A program made the translations under genes and the position numbers. From contig NZ_JBFRCT010000009.1 of the NCBI RefSeq assembly GCF_052113225.1, positions 255,182-319,181 on the forward strand: 64,000 nucleotides of DNA, given 5' to 3'. Below are positions 53,627-61,580 of the stretch, in pieces (the stretch's first letter is position 1; each line of letters begins with the position of its first letter). Source of the stretch: Pristimantibacillus sp052113225. Its GTDB lineage: Bacteria > Bacillota > Bacilli > Paenibacillales > Paenibacillaceae. The notes below the pieces were generated by a model that was not told where the DNA came from, made no database searches, and was given only the letters and a program-made list of their open reading frames with translations.

Positions 53627-53741
53627 AGTACGTACAACAAACAAACAAGAAGAGTAATCGGCGCTGCAGCATGCATGTAGTGTTAGTGTAGTAAACAACA
53701 ACACAACGACGAATATCGATTCTAGTCTGAATTCTTGTTTG

Positions 53742-53941
53742 TGCGCTAATTTCAAGAAGGAAATCCCAGAGGTAAAAGATCTGAAAGCTAGAAATTATGG
53801 CAGTAATGCGGTTGTTGATGTGGTCCTGTCAATCGATAAAACCCTTGATTTTTATGAAGCACATGAAGTAGCTACAGAGGTGGAATTGAAAAAACTTCAG
53901 AAGTATTAGAAGTACATGTGCATTATGAGCCAGCGAAATAA
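53742..53941 (+). pseudogene. C-terminal remnant of a cation diffusion facilitator (CDF) transporter
   Basis: The translated frame reads NFKKEIPEVKDLKARNYGSN then AVVDVVLSIDKTLDFYEAHE, the cytoplasmic dimerisation domain of CDF metal exporters. It ends at a stop after LKKLQKY, but in the next frame it continues as KTSEVLEVHVHYEPAK and stop at 53939-53941. Adding one base to the A6 run at 53889-53894 restores a single frame. The membrane part and a start codon are missing, so this is a decayed 3' end, not a working gene. Confidence 0.7.
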
Positions 53942-54201
53942 TTGTGGCGTTGCACCTCAAATTGAGGTGGTAATGCAAAGAGAAGATTTCTACTTGTGGC
54001 ATTAGTAAAAGCATTAGAGGTATAAAGCTAAAGGGAGAGGATAGTTGAATAAAGATTATTACAGCTGGTCATCCGATCGGCTGCTTTTTTCATTAGCGCA
54101 AGGCGTCAATAACTGCCTGTTTTATTTATTTCCCAGTCCAAATTCAATCTTATGCATAGTTTATTCTAATGCATTGAGTGACGTGGAAGGATGAGGGAAA
54201 C

Positions 54202-54387
54202 GTGAAACAAAAGCACAAATGGAAGAATAATGCACATATGAAGAAAAAAACGAAACAAGAGGAGCTGCAACCCACAGGACAAAAGCTTGATTCAAATATA
54301 AATGAGCTAGAATGGTTGGACGGGAAGGATGAATACAAAGTTAAGGAAACCCCTTCAAGAGGCTTTTTAAACGCCAGTTTGAAGTAA
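54202..54387 (+). CDS. Small hydrophilic hypothetical protein
   Basis: This frame of 61 residues begins at GTG 54202 after AAGGATGAGGG; a GTG at 54178 would extend it by eight. The N-terminal half is Lys-rich (KQKHKWKNNAHMKKKTKQEE) and the C-terminal half more acidic. No family was recognised. The hydrophilic make-up resembles small spore or stress proteins, but that is only an impression. Codon use is plausible, and a terminator stands 130 bp downstream. Confidence 0.4.
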   Translation: MKQKHKWKNNAHMKKKTKQEELQPTGQKLDSNINELEWLDGKDEYKVKETPSRGFLNASLK

Positions 54388-54691
54388 TTACGGAGAATTG
54401 AGAGATCAATAAACAACATGAGAAGACTGTCGATAACAATGTATAATTAACCTTTCAAGATGGAGATAATATAGAAGTCAATTGTTCTGCCGAAGAACGT
54501 TGACGTGAAGATATGGACGGTAGACATATGTCTACCGTTTTTTCTTTGATGTTGGGTGCCAAGATGTTACCTTTGTCTTGTCTCAGCTAACGGGAGGTTA
54601 GTGAGATCAATTTATCAGGAGCAGGCGCCGCGGCGACCTGCTCCTGTTCGCTAAACTATTCTTACGAATAGCTTTTCAATAGTAATTCTTG
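54388..54691. other. Gap with hairpins, no gene
   Basis: The gap holds the terminator at 54517 and an AGGAGCAGG/CCTGCTCCT hairpin (about 54619-54648) downstream of the MerR gene. No reading frame of interest was seen. Confidence 0.5.
54517..54545 (+). terminator. Terminator
   Basis: ACGGTAGAC (54517-54525) pairs with GTCTACCGT (54530-54538), followed by a T-rich run. Confidence 0.82.
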
Positions 54692-55069
54692 TTAACTCTC
54701 TTTTTCCGCAGAATCCAACAATGCCATCTTGTTTGCCAGCATCCGTGCCAGATGTGTTTGAACTTGCTCCAATTCATCTTTTTTTCTTTCGATCTCCTGC
54801 ATCTTTTGACTAAGAAGCTCAATTTTCTTTGAAAGGGGAAGATCATTTACCTCATAAGCTTGGATCACTTCTTTGAGTTCCGCTAACGTAAATCCTACGG
54901 CTTGAACCTTTTTCATCATCAGAAGATGATCGACTGCCACTTCGTAATAGTCGCGATAATTGTTTTCTTCCCGTCGAACATGGCGGGCATCCAGAAGTCC
55001 TTCTTTTTCATAAAAGCGAATGGCAGGCGGCGTTAAACCGGTCCTTTGTGCCAATACTTGGATTTTCAT
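54692..55069 (-). CDS. MerR-family transcriptional regulator
   Basis: The regulator has 125 residues with ATG at 55069. The N-terminal MerR winged helix (MKIQVLAQRTGLTPPAIRFY, then YEKEGLL) is followed by a long coiled-coil dimerisation helix (about residues 75-118). It has no metal-binding cysteines, so it is not a metal sensor of the MerR/CueR type. It is closer to the AdhR/TipA-like group that answers aldehydes, drugs or redox stress. It is divergent from an oxidoreductase gene and probably activates it from the operator between them. Confidence 0.85.
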   Translation of the reverse strand: MKIQVLAQRTGLTPPAIRFYEKEGLLDARHVRREENNYRDYYEVAVDHLLMMKKVQAVGFTLAELKEVIQAYEVNDLPLSKKIELLSQKMQEIERKKDELEQVQTHLARMLANKMALLDSAEKES

Positions 55070-55090
55070 AAAAATCTCCTCAAAATGGTC

Positions 55091-55122
55091 TTGACCTTCA
55101 AGTAAACTTTATAGTTTATACT
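55091..55122 (+). promoter_or_regulatory. MerR-type promoter with long spacer and dyad
   Basis: TTGACC (55091-55096) and TATACT (55117-55122) are 20 bp apart (19 if the -10 is read as TTATAC). The dyad GTAAACT...AGTTTAT fills the spacer. Stretched spacers untwisted by the activator are the hallmark of MerR-controlled promoters. It points to the 55195 gene. Confidence 0.75.
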
Positions 55123-55194
55123 CTAAACGTCGAGCGACACTATGTCAAAGCATAATAAAAGATTTAGACGAAAAACTCGGAAAGAAGGAGACAC

Positions 55195-56127
55195 ATGATG
55201 AGTACGATTCGCGCAATTGTTGTTGATCCCGCTGTACAAGGACGTCTAAAAGTCGACGAAGTAGAGGCCCCCCATCCAGCCTCGTCGGAAGCATTGGTTC
55301 GCGTTTATGCGATCTCGCTCAATCTTGGCGAGGTGCGCACTACAATAAGAGCAAATGCAGGGTGGCGCCCGGGGTGGGACCTATCCGGTGTAGTAGAACA
55401 GTCGGCTGCCGATGGATCGGGGCCTCCAGTCGGGGCCAGAGTCTTCGGAATGGTTCATTCAGGTTCATGGGCGGAACTTGTCGTCGTTCCAACGAATTTC
55501 TTATTAGAAATTCCCGAAAATGTTACTTTTGCTCAGGCTGCAACTTTGCCCGTGGCTGGACTCACTGCTTTATTTGCATTGGAGAGAGGCGGCGTTCTTC
55601 TTCATCGAAAGGTGTTAGTTACTGGGGCATCCGGCGGTGTGGGCCATTTTGCTTGCCAGCTGGCAAAGGAAGCAGGCGCTATAGTTACCGCACTTGTGCG
55701 ACGCGAAGAGCGTGTGGCTTGTCTTCAAGAGATAGGGGTACACAAGGTAGTTGTTGGAGAAGACGTTGTTGCAGCTCAATCGTTCGGTCCTTATGACGTT
55801 ATCATCGATACGTTGGGTGGCAAATCGTTAAACATCGTTTCGACATTTCTTGTAAAAGGTGGCAGCTGTATTAACGTTGGAGCTGCAACAGAACCGGAAA
55901 TGACGCTCCAGGCTAGACTTGACTCGGTTCCGGACGGAGTGCTCGTTCTTGATGGAATGCCATCAGAAGGTGTGTCAAAAGATCTTGGACGATTAGCTCA
56001 AATGGTTGCCGAGGGATTATTGCATCCGCAAATCGGTCTGGAGGCACCATGGACCGAAATTGCTGAGGTTACCAAGAGCCTTTTGAACCGACGAGTTGTT
56101 GGTAAAGCGGTGCTATCTGTCTTTTGA
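55195..56127 (+). CDS. MDR-family oxidoreductase (quinone oxidoreductase-like)
   Basis: The protein has 310 residues with ATG at 55195 or 55198 after AAGGAG. It is a zinc-free medium-chain dehydrogenase/reductase. The N-terminal GroES-like part has SLNLGEVRT and PGWDLSGVV, and the Rossmann motif VTGASGGVGHFACQLAKEAG lies at about residues 140-159. It uses NAD(P)H to reduce quinones or enones. The neighbouring MerR regulator suggests induction by electrophiles or redox stress; the natural substrate is unknown. Confidence 0.85.
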   Translation: MMSTIRAIVVDPAVQGRLKVDEVEAPHPASSEALVRVYAISLNLGEVRTTIRANAGWRPGWDLSGVVEQSAADGSGPPVGARVFGMVHSGSWAELVVVPTNFLLEIPENVTFAQAATLPVAGLTALFALERGGVLLHRKVLVTGASGGVGHFACQLAKEAGAIVTALVRREERVACLQEIGVHKVVVGEDVVAAQSFGPYDVIIDTLGGKSLNIVSTFLVKGGSCINVGAATEPEMTLQARLDSVPDGVLVLDGMPSEGVSKDLGRLAQMVAEGLLHPQIGLEAPWTEIAEVTKSLLNRRVVGKAVLSVF

Positions 56128-56313
56128 TGATACGTCTCAAAGTTCGTTTATAAGATAGGTGGATGTATGGCTTGGACCGCTTCCGTTCAATCGGTTGCTC
56201 ATTTTTGGTATAACGATTAGAGCTTGATGCTCAAAAAGCATGATGCTCAAAAAGAATACAGGACTACGCAAAGGCTGTCTTAGAAATAATCAAATCAATT
56301 TACCCAACTTCTC

Positions 56314-56715
56314 TTGAACAGATTTGCGATATTAAATGTAATATGGCATGCGGTTGAAGATGGAATCATTCGAGACTATACGGGGTTTTTCGACATACTA
56401 GAGGTGTTTCATTGGGATCAGTTCGGCATGGTTGGCATGTTCGTTTACCAGTTCGGAGCTTATATGATGCTCATGTCGTTGCTAACCCTGCTGTTCTCGG
56501 GCTTGCGGCATGTTATGGGATGGATCATTTGGTGCGTGCTGATTGCCGCCATTTCGATTGGTACCGCGCTGCCTGCTTTCCGCCCAGAGGTAGTAGACGG
56601 ATTTAAGGTGCTGCTGTATAACGATTCACTGCTGAAGGGATTCCTACTCACAATCTCTTTTGCCCTCGTATTCTCGATCGGTGGCTGGTTGTTTACACGT
56701 AGGCGGTTCATTTGA
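56314..56715 (+). CDS. Small polytopic membrane protein, possibly truncated permease
   Basis: This frame of 133 residues starts with TTG 56314 without a clear ribosome site. It has three hydrophobic segments (about 40-62, 65-85, 108-126) and a charged end (TRRRFI). The pattern recalls the last part of an ABC-2 type permease, so it may be the 3' end of a lost larger gene. The upstream gap contains a doubled TGATGCTCAAAAAG (56223-56254). No family was fixed. Confidence 0.4.
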   Translation: MNRFAILNVIWHAVEDGIIRDYTGFFDILEVFHWDQFGMVGMFVYQFGAYMMLMSLLTLLFSGLRHVMGWIIWCVLIAAISIGTALPAFRPEVVDGFKVLLYNDSLLKGFLLTISFALVFSIGGWLFTRRRFI

Positions 56716-56744
56716 TTTTTATAAAAGTAGAAGGTGAAGAACGA

Positions 56745-57543
56745 ATGAAAGAAAAAGATAAAAAAAATCAAACTTGGTTCTTATTGTATTCGTCTACTAT
56801 GTAATCACTTCAATTGCATCACTGGCGTTAGGACTCATACAAACTAATACGAGTATTCCCGAGGTAGTCATCCAGTTGACACAGTTTGGACCGACAATAG
56901 GTGTTGTAGTTGTTATGCTGTTATTTAACGGCAAGAAACGTATTCCTATTTCACTCGGACTTAGCTTCCGATCTTTGGTCCTGCGTCGATTACTGGCAGT
57001 ATGCGTATTGGTAATTGCTATATTCTCCGTATCAATTGTTGCTTATAAAATATTTGGACATCAAGTAGACTACACTCCTCCCTCTACTCTATCGCATCCG
57101 TTCTGGCTAATTATCATCGCGCAATTTATTGGTGCTGCTGGAGAAGAGTTTGGGTGGCGGTGTTTTCTACAGCCCTTATTCCAGACGAAGCTAGGCGTAC
57201 TTCCTAGTTCCATACTGGTGGGTCTATTATGGGGGGCTGGCATAATGTTTACTCTGAGGGATTGTTGTTTGCCGTCTCATTTATAATGATGGCTGTCTCT
57301 CTCTCTGTTATTGTTGGGGAACTACTACGAGACTCAGGGGGTAACAACCTCGTAATAGCATCAGTATTTCATGCTCTGATTAATTTGGGACTACTCTTAT
57401 TGTTTAATGAAGAAAGCGGCAATTCTTCTGCTATGGCAATCATAAGCATTGCTAGTCTGGCAGCTGCATTGGCCGTAATTGCGATTTCTATGAAGCAAAG
57501 AAGAGAAATTCTGAAATTATCAAAAAATTTACTACAATTGTGA
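56745..57543 (+). pseudogene. CPBP/CAAX-type intramembrane protease, two homopolymer frameshifts
   Basis: A good start exists at ATG 56745 (after GAAGGTGAAG), but its frame is lost at an A8 run (56760-56767); one extra A gives MKEKDKKKSNLVLIVFVYYV. The middle frame holds the CPBP motif 1 GAAGEEFGWRCFLQPL. At a G6 run (57231-57236) the frame changes again; one extra G gives LLWGGWHNVYSEGLLF and the final FHALINLGLLLL motif. All conserved Glu/Arg/His motifs exist over the three pieces. Either the gene is decayed or both runs were under-called in sequencing. Confidence 0.75.
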
Positions 57544-57671
57544 ATGCTGAAAAATGCCAATATAAGCATCAAACATGTGGAGAAGATCTCGAGGCCACGT
57601 ATCCCGTTACTAGTTCCACGTTACCGTTTCCTCTGTTGATTACGTTGATATCCAATGTATATTCGCTAAAG

Positions 57672-57700
57672 AAAAGCACCTGTAGAAGGTGCTTTTAATT
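57672..57700 (+). terminator. Terminator
   Basis: AAAAGCACC (57672-57680) pairs with GGTGCTTTT (57688-57696), with A/T tails on both sides. Confidence 0.75.
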
Positions 57701-57871
57701 TCGCCTTTAAAGTGTTACGGAGAACCGTATCACAAATAGGGTGAATCTCTATGTTGAAATTACGATTCGAATTTAACCCCAGTCACATAAGCGCTTAGGC
57801 CACCGATAGGAATCGGTGACCTCATAATACGAACAGGCAGGATAGTGTAATCCCTCCTTATAGACAATCAC

Positions 57872-58000
57872 CTATTCTACATAGCTTCCGATGAACTTCT
57901 TGATTTCTGGGATGTTTCGGTCCATCGCATGATCTTTAATAGCAACTAGCAGTTGCTTCAGGGCATCCTCAGTGATGGATGATTTTTTGTGCTTATGATA
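57872..58000 (-). other. Coding-like fragment without start
   Basis: On the minus strand a frame reads KKSSITEDALKQLLVAIKDH then AMDRNIPEIKKFIGSYVE and stop. The regular amphipathic helix pattern looks like real protein, but no start codon or ribosome site precedes it. It may be the 3' end of a lost gene. Not assigned. Confidence 0.3.
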
Positions 58001-58037
58001 AAATAAATAGATTTAATTTCTATTAGGGGGGACGAAT

Positions 58038-58667
58038 TTGATTAGTTTAGGAACATTAATTGCTTTTGGAATTGTATCACTTGGAATGGTTTGTTCTCCC
58101 GGACCCAATATGATCTACCTTATCTCGCGTTCGATTTCACAAGGGCGAAAGGCGGGTATTATATCTTTAATGGGGGTTGTGCTCGGCTTTGTTGTTTATC
58201 TTATTGCCTCTATGCTTGGTCTGATAGCGATATTTAATACCGTACCGGTAATTTATACGGCAATGAAGTGGGCGGGAGCTGCATATTTACTTTGGCTCGC
58301 ATGGAAGTCGAATAAGTCTGGTTCCGCTTCAATACTGGCACCAGTCGCTCTCACGATTGAAAAGCCACATAAATTGTTTCTGATGGGTTTTATAACTAAT
58401 TTGCTTAATCCAAAGATCGCCGTATTGTATATTTCACTTTTGCCACAATTTGAGAATCCTAAAAGAGGCTCTTTGCTGTCACAAAGCGCGATTTTGGGCT
58501 TGACGCAAATCTTAATCAGCTTTGCGGTGAATCTCCTTATTGTTCTTACGGCAAGCAGGATTGCTAGTTGGTTAGGTAAACGCCCGACATGGCTTAAGGC
58601 ACAGCGGTGGATCATGTCCGGCGTATTGACAGGACTTGCTGTTAAGCTGGCTGTCCAGCGTCGGTAA
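58038..58667 (+). CDS. LysE/RhtB-family amino acid exporter
   Basis: The protein has 209 residues starting with TTG 58038 after AGGGGGG. Six hydrophobic segments fit the family. The signature CSPGPNMIYLISRSISQGRK at about residues 20-39 is the LysE/RhtB N-terminal motif, and FLMGFITNLLNPKIAVLYI is the second conserved block. Such proteins export amino acids or their analogues by proton antiport. The substrate cannot be read from sequence. Monocistronic, followed by a hairpin. Confidence 0.9.
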   Translation: MISLGTLIAFGIVSLGMVCSPGPNMIYLISRSISQGRKAGIISLMGVVLGFVVYLIASMLGLIAIFNTVPVIYTAMKWAGAAYLLWLAWKSNKSGSASILAPVALTIEKPHKLFLMGFITNLLNPKIAVLYISLLPQFENPKRGSLLSQSAILGLTQILISFAVNLLIVLTASRIASWLGKRPTWLKAQRWIMSGVLTGLAVKLAVQRR

Positions 58668-58713
58668 ATACCATGATATTATTACGCTAACTGGGAACTA
58701 TAGTTCAATCAAT

Positions 58714-58752
58714 AAGGCTGTAGCAGATCAGAGGATCTGCTGCAGCCTTTGT
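58714..58752 (+). terminator. Terminator after the LysE gene
   Basis: AAGGCTGTAGCAGATC pairs with GATCTGCTGCAGCCTT (15 of 16 Watson-Crick, one G-T), followed by TTGTTG. Confidence 0.75.
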
Positions 58753-58780
58753 TGAAGTAAAGGGCAGTAGAGTTTAATTA

Positions 58781-58888
58781 GTGACCAGTGCAAGTAAGAA
58801 CGGCAGTTCTATTAAATCTCGCACAACTAAGAAACCTGTAAAAACCCGTATTAGCACTTCCGTTAAACCGGTTAAACGTAATAAATAA
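58781..58888 (+). CDS. Small basic peptide, possible
   Basis: A 35-residue frame from GTG 58781 is rich in Lys, Ser and Thr with a repeating pattern (KKPVKTRISTSVKPVKRNK), like a small nucleic-acid-binding protein or a fragment of one. The ribosome site is poor (AAAGGG is 16 bp upstream). A terminator-like hairpin follows at 58934, which slightly supports expression. Confidence 0.3.
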   Translation: MTSASKNGSSIKSRTTKKPVKTRISTSVKPVKRNK

Positions 58889-58933
58889 TTTCCAGTGATG
58901 CACATCCTATGCTTGTCCTATAAAAATCAAAGT

Positions 58934-58969
58934 GGCCGGTAGAACATCCTGCCGGCCTTTCAAGTTTTT
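58934..58969 (+). terminator. Terminator-like hairpin
   Basis: GGCCGG (58934-58939) pairs with CCGGCC (58952-58957), followed by TTT and a later T5 run. Confidence 0.6.
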
Positions 58970-59312
58970 CTCACGTTACATATTCAAGTTTGATCAACAT
59001 GTGTATTTACTTTGAGGCATTGTCGTCGTCCTCAATTTTGTCCAAGTACATCTATACAATCGCAAGAACTGCGGTTTTTAATTAATATATAGAATTTCTT
59101 GTTCAATGCAAAGAATTATAATCAAAATCTGGTGGCCTATTCCCGTTCAAATGTTTCTCAAACATATCGATGAAGTAGATAATTGACAACTCCGCAGCCG
59201 GCTAACTGATCGGCTACTGCTATTCATTGAGAGGGTAGTATAGTTCAAAACGCTGCCGATTACAATCTTGCAGTTTTTGAAGTATGTGCGATCAATACTT
59301 ATCTTTTAGCAA
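58970..59312. other. A/T-rich gap, no gene seen
   Basis: No supported reading frame, hairpin terminator or repeat was found here on either strand. Downstream of the TetR gene a T-rich stretch (on the minus strand A-rich) gives no clear terminator. Confidence 0.5.
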
Positions 59313-59912
59313 TTACATTTTTTTATCGATAAACGCAAATCTGCCTGCGCCTTCTGCTAGTACGGCTACGATGCGGTGGGTCATTTCGTCCACACTTATA
59401 TCCTCATAAGCTTTGCTCCATTGTACCGCGGCGCCGAATATCGACCAGCTTGTCATGAGAGCCATCGTATCGACGCGGATGGTCCACTCAGCCTGGTCCG
59501 CCCGAAGCACTTGCAACCAGCGTTGCAGCAATTCGGCGAGCTCGTCTCGGACCGACCTCTCAAATAGCGGATTGACCGTATCGATCGGGCTGCACCGACC
59601 GTATAGCGAGCGAACGTGCTCCAGCACTACTCGGACCAGCACGCGCAAATGCTCTGGATTCCAACCTGCATCCGGTGGAAGTTCACGCCCTAGCATATGG
59701 CGAAATTTATCACGGATGGACTGCTCCAGCAACGCGAATTTGTCCGGAAAATGAGCGTAGAACGTCCCCCGGTGTACATCTGCTCGGTCGGTGATATCCT
59801 GGATTGTCATCGCGGTAAATCCCTTTTCCCGCATCAGTTCCGCGAACGATTGCTTCAGCAGTAACTGCGACCGCCTCCGCCGTCTATCGGCTTCATTCCT
59901 CTCAGTTCCCAT
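59313..59912 (-). CDS. TetR-family transcriptional regulator
   Basis: The regulator has 199 residues. ATG 59912 (GAGGAG about 11 bp upstream) is preferred over TTG 59957, which has no ribosome site. The N-terminal helix-turn-helix is at about residues 10-55 (MTIQDITDRADVHRGTFYAH). The C-terminal ligand domain is all-helical, of the TetR_C_7/AcrR-like kind. It is divergent from a quinone-oxidoreductase gene and likely represses it. Confidence 0.88.
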   Translation of the reverse strand: MGTERNEADRRRRRSQLLLKQSFAELMREKGFTAMTIQDITDRADVHRGTFYAHFPDKFALLEQSIRDKFRHMLGRELPPDAGWNPEHLRVLVRVVLEHVRSLYGRCSPIDTVNPLFERSVRDELAELLQRWLQVLRADQAEWTIRVDTMALMTSWSIFGAAVQWSKAYEDISVDEMTHRIVAVLAEGAGRFAFIDKKM

Positions 59913-60036
59913 CGCTTGTAACGCTCCTCGCTTGACCTCAACGGAGCTCAAGAGCAAACAGCCCCGACAAAATCGTCAATTTGTCAGGTAAACGACTTGC
60001 GGGCTGCATTGTCCGTTGTTACCAGTTTCCAATTTT

Positions 60037-60050
60037 ATTACTATTGTAAT
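60037..60050. promoter_or_regulatory. Candidate TetR operator
   Basis: ATTAC-TATT-GTAAT is a perfect short dyad in the divergent gap, about 40 bp before the oxidoreductase start and near a possible -10. Too short to be certain. Confidence 0.35.
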
Positions 60051-60090
60051 GAAAGTGGCCCGTTAATTCAATGAAGCGAAAGAGGGATAA

Positions 60091-61044
60091 ATGATCATGG
60101 CGATGGAATTACCCCAGAAAATCAAAGCGATCCGATATTTTACTTACGGAGGACCGGGCGTGTTGCGTTACGAAGAAGTACCCATTCCGGCGGCAGGTAA
60201 AGACGAGGTTCTCGTCCGCGTTCATGCAGTCGGCGTCAATCCAGGCGATTGGCAGATCCGTTCGGGCTTGGCAGGTGATCGGTTCAGACTTCCTTATATT
60301 CCTGGCTGGGATGTATCGGGAGTCGTTGCCAGTGTGGGTGCTGGAGTAACGAGTTTTCATCCGGGCGATGCCGTTTACGGGATGACCGTCAACAGTGGGG
60401 GTTGCGCGGAATATGTCGTTGTACCGGCGGGGAATTTGGCACTCAAACCTCAATCGGTTGATTTCGTTGAGGCGGCAGCTCTGCCTCAGTCGGGCTTTAC
60501 TGCTTGGCATGCGCTGTTCGTACAAGGGAAACTAGAGAAGGGACAAACGGTGCTGATCAACGGTGCCGCCGGGGGAGTCGGCCACCTAGCGGTCCAACTC
60601 GCCCGATGGAAGGGGGCGCGCGTCATCGGAGCCGCTTCTGCCCGTAACGAGCCATACTTGTTTGATCTAGGCATCAATGCGTTTGTCGACTATACATCCA
60701 TTCTGCCGGCAGAGATCGAACAAAGCGTGGACATTGTCCTCGATACAGCGGGAGGAGAAAAGGTAGAATGGCTACTGAATACCCTAAAGCCGGGAGGTCG
60801 TCTCGTACCGATTACGTGGGGGCGCTATTCGTCCGATAACGCGGCAAAGGCTTCTGTAACAGTCCAGGAGATACAGTACCCGCAGATCACTACTGCTTAT
60901 CTAGACGAATTGACCCGCCTAGTTAACGGCGGACAATTGAACATAACGATCGACTCTGTTTTCCCTTTAGAGGAAACTGCCAAGGCACATGAAAAAAGTG
61001 AGAGCCGCCGAGCGCGCGGTAAAATCGTCATCCGCGTACTGTAG
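60091..61044 (+). CDS. NADPH:quinone oxidoreductase-like MDR protein
   Basis: The protein has 317 residues from ATG 60091; ATG 60097 is better spaced from AGAGGG (60081-60086) and may be the true start. A zinc-free MDR protein: GVNPGDWQIRSG and PGWDVSGVV in the GroES part, and the nucleotide motif INGAAGGVGHLAVQLARWKG near residue 152-171. It resembles QOR/zeta-crystallin-type enzymes that reduce quinones or enones. It shares the arrangement regulator/MDR with the locus at 55 kb, but sequence details differ, so this is not a recent duplicate. Confidence 0.87.
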   Translation: MIMAMELPQKIKAIRYFTYGGPGVLRYEEVPIPAAGKDEVLVRVHAVGVNPGDWQIRSGLAGDRFRLPYIPGWDVSGVVASVGAGVTSFHPGDAVYGMTVNSGGCAEYVVVPAGNLALKPQSVDFVEAAALPQSGFTAWHALFVQGKLEKGQTVLINGAAGGVGHLAVQLARWKGARVIGAASARNEPYLFDLGINAFVDYTSILPAEIEQSVDIVLDTAGGEKVEWLLNTLKPGGRLVPITWGRYSSDNAAKASVTVQEIQYPQITTAYLDELTRLVNGGQLNITIDSVFPLEETAKAHEKSESRRARGKIVIRVL

Positions 61045-61078
61045 TGTTTGAAGCTAAGGGTTTCAGCATTTCAAAAGG

Positions 61079-61430
61079 GTCAATCTAGCCGACCAGCTTT
61101 ACTCTATATTTTTTAACCGGGTGGTTGATTTCCTCACATATGAGCAGGATGCAAAGCCCTTTTTAGATGAAACCGATTATGATGGGTCCATCATGTGGGC
61201 CAACAAAGGGCCTGGTTATGGCGTCTCTGTACGAAGCAGGTAAACCGATATCGGACCTAGTGTTGGCTTCTTTTTCTGGCCGGGATCTTTGGGCTCAACT
61301 TGGATTGCAGATCTAAAAGAAAGTCTGATGGCAACGCTCATGATTCAGCTCAGAGGTGCGCAAGATGCCACAGAACAGCAAAATCGCTTTTGATTTTTGG
61401 ACGTCGATCTACCAGGCAATTATTGATTAA
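61079..61430 (+). pseudogene. Remnant of a beta-lactamase-family serine hydrolase
   Basis: The frame contains FLTYEQDAKPFLDE, ANKGPGYGVSVRSR, then an in-frame TAA, then PSVGFFFWPGSLGSTWIADL, KESLMATLMIQ and, after a one-base shift in a T run, DFWTSIYQAIID and stop at 61428-61430. The ordered pieces (GPGYG, W-x-G-x-x-GS-x-W, ILM-x-Q, DFW) match the C-terminal part of class C beta-lactamase/esterase-like proteins. The catalytic S-x-x-K half is missing. A stop and a shift show it is not functional as written. Confidence 0.55.
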
Positions 61431-61580
61431 AAACAGGTGAGATGTCGATCTATATACATGGCTTTCGAAAAAGGTTCTAATTATTTAACAAATGCTTACC
61501 ATAAACTATTGCAAAGTTTTCTCAACTGTCAAGAAAGAGTATATTTAATCTATGGCACTCTTAGGAAAGAGGTTATTTAA

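Larger units (their letters stand above)
57544..58037. other. Gap between the CAAX remnant and the LysE gene
   Basis: It holds a terminator at 57672, a CACCGAT/ATCGGTG hairpin (57801-57818) and a short coding-like fragment on the minus strand. No complete gene is visible. Confidence 0.5.

Noticed and set aside
53484..53672. Upstream extension of the Y-family polymerase frame
   Set aside because: It runs through the promoter, both LexA boxes and the G/T tract; ATG 53483 has a good ribosome site and the conserved N-terminus.
53668..53740. Polylinker-like clustering of palindromic hexamers (CTGCAG, GCATGC, ATGCAT, GAATTC)
   Set aside because: The sites are few and scattered, and no vector-like sequence adjoins them; chance is sufficient.
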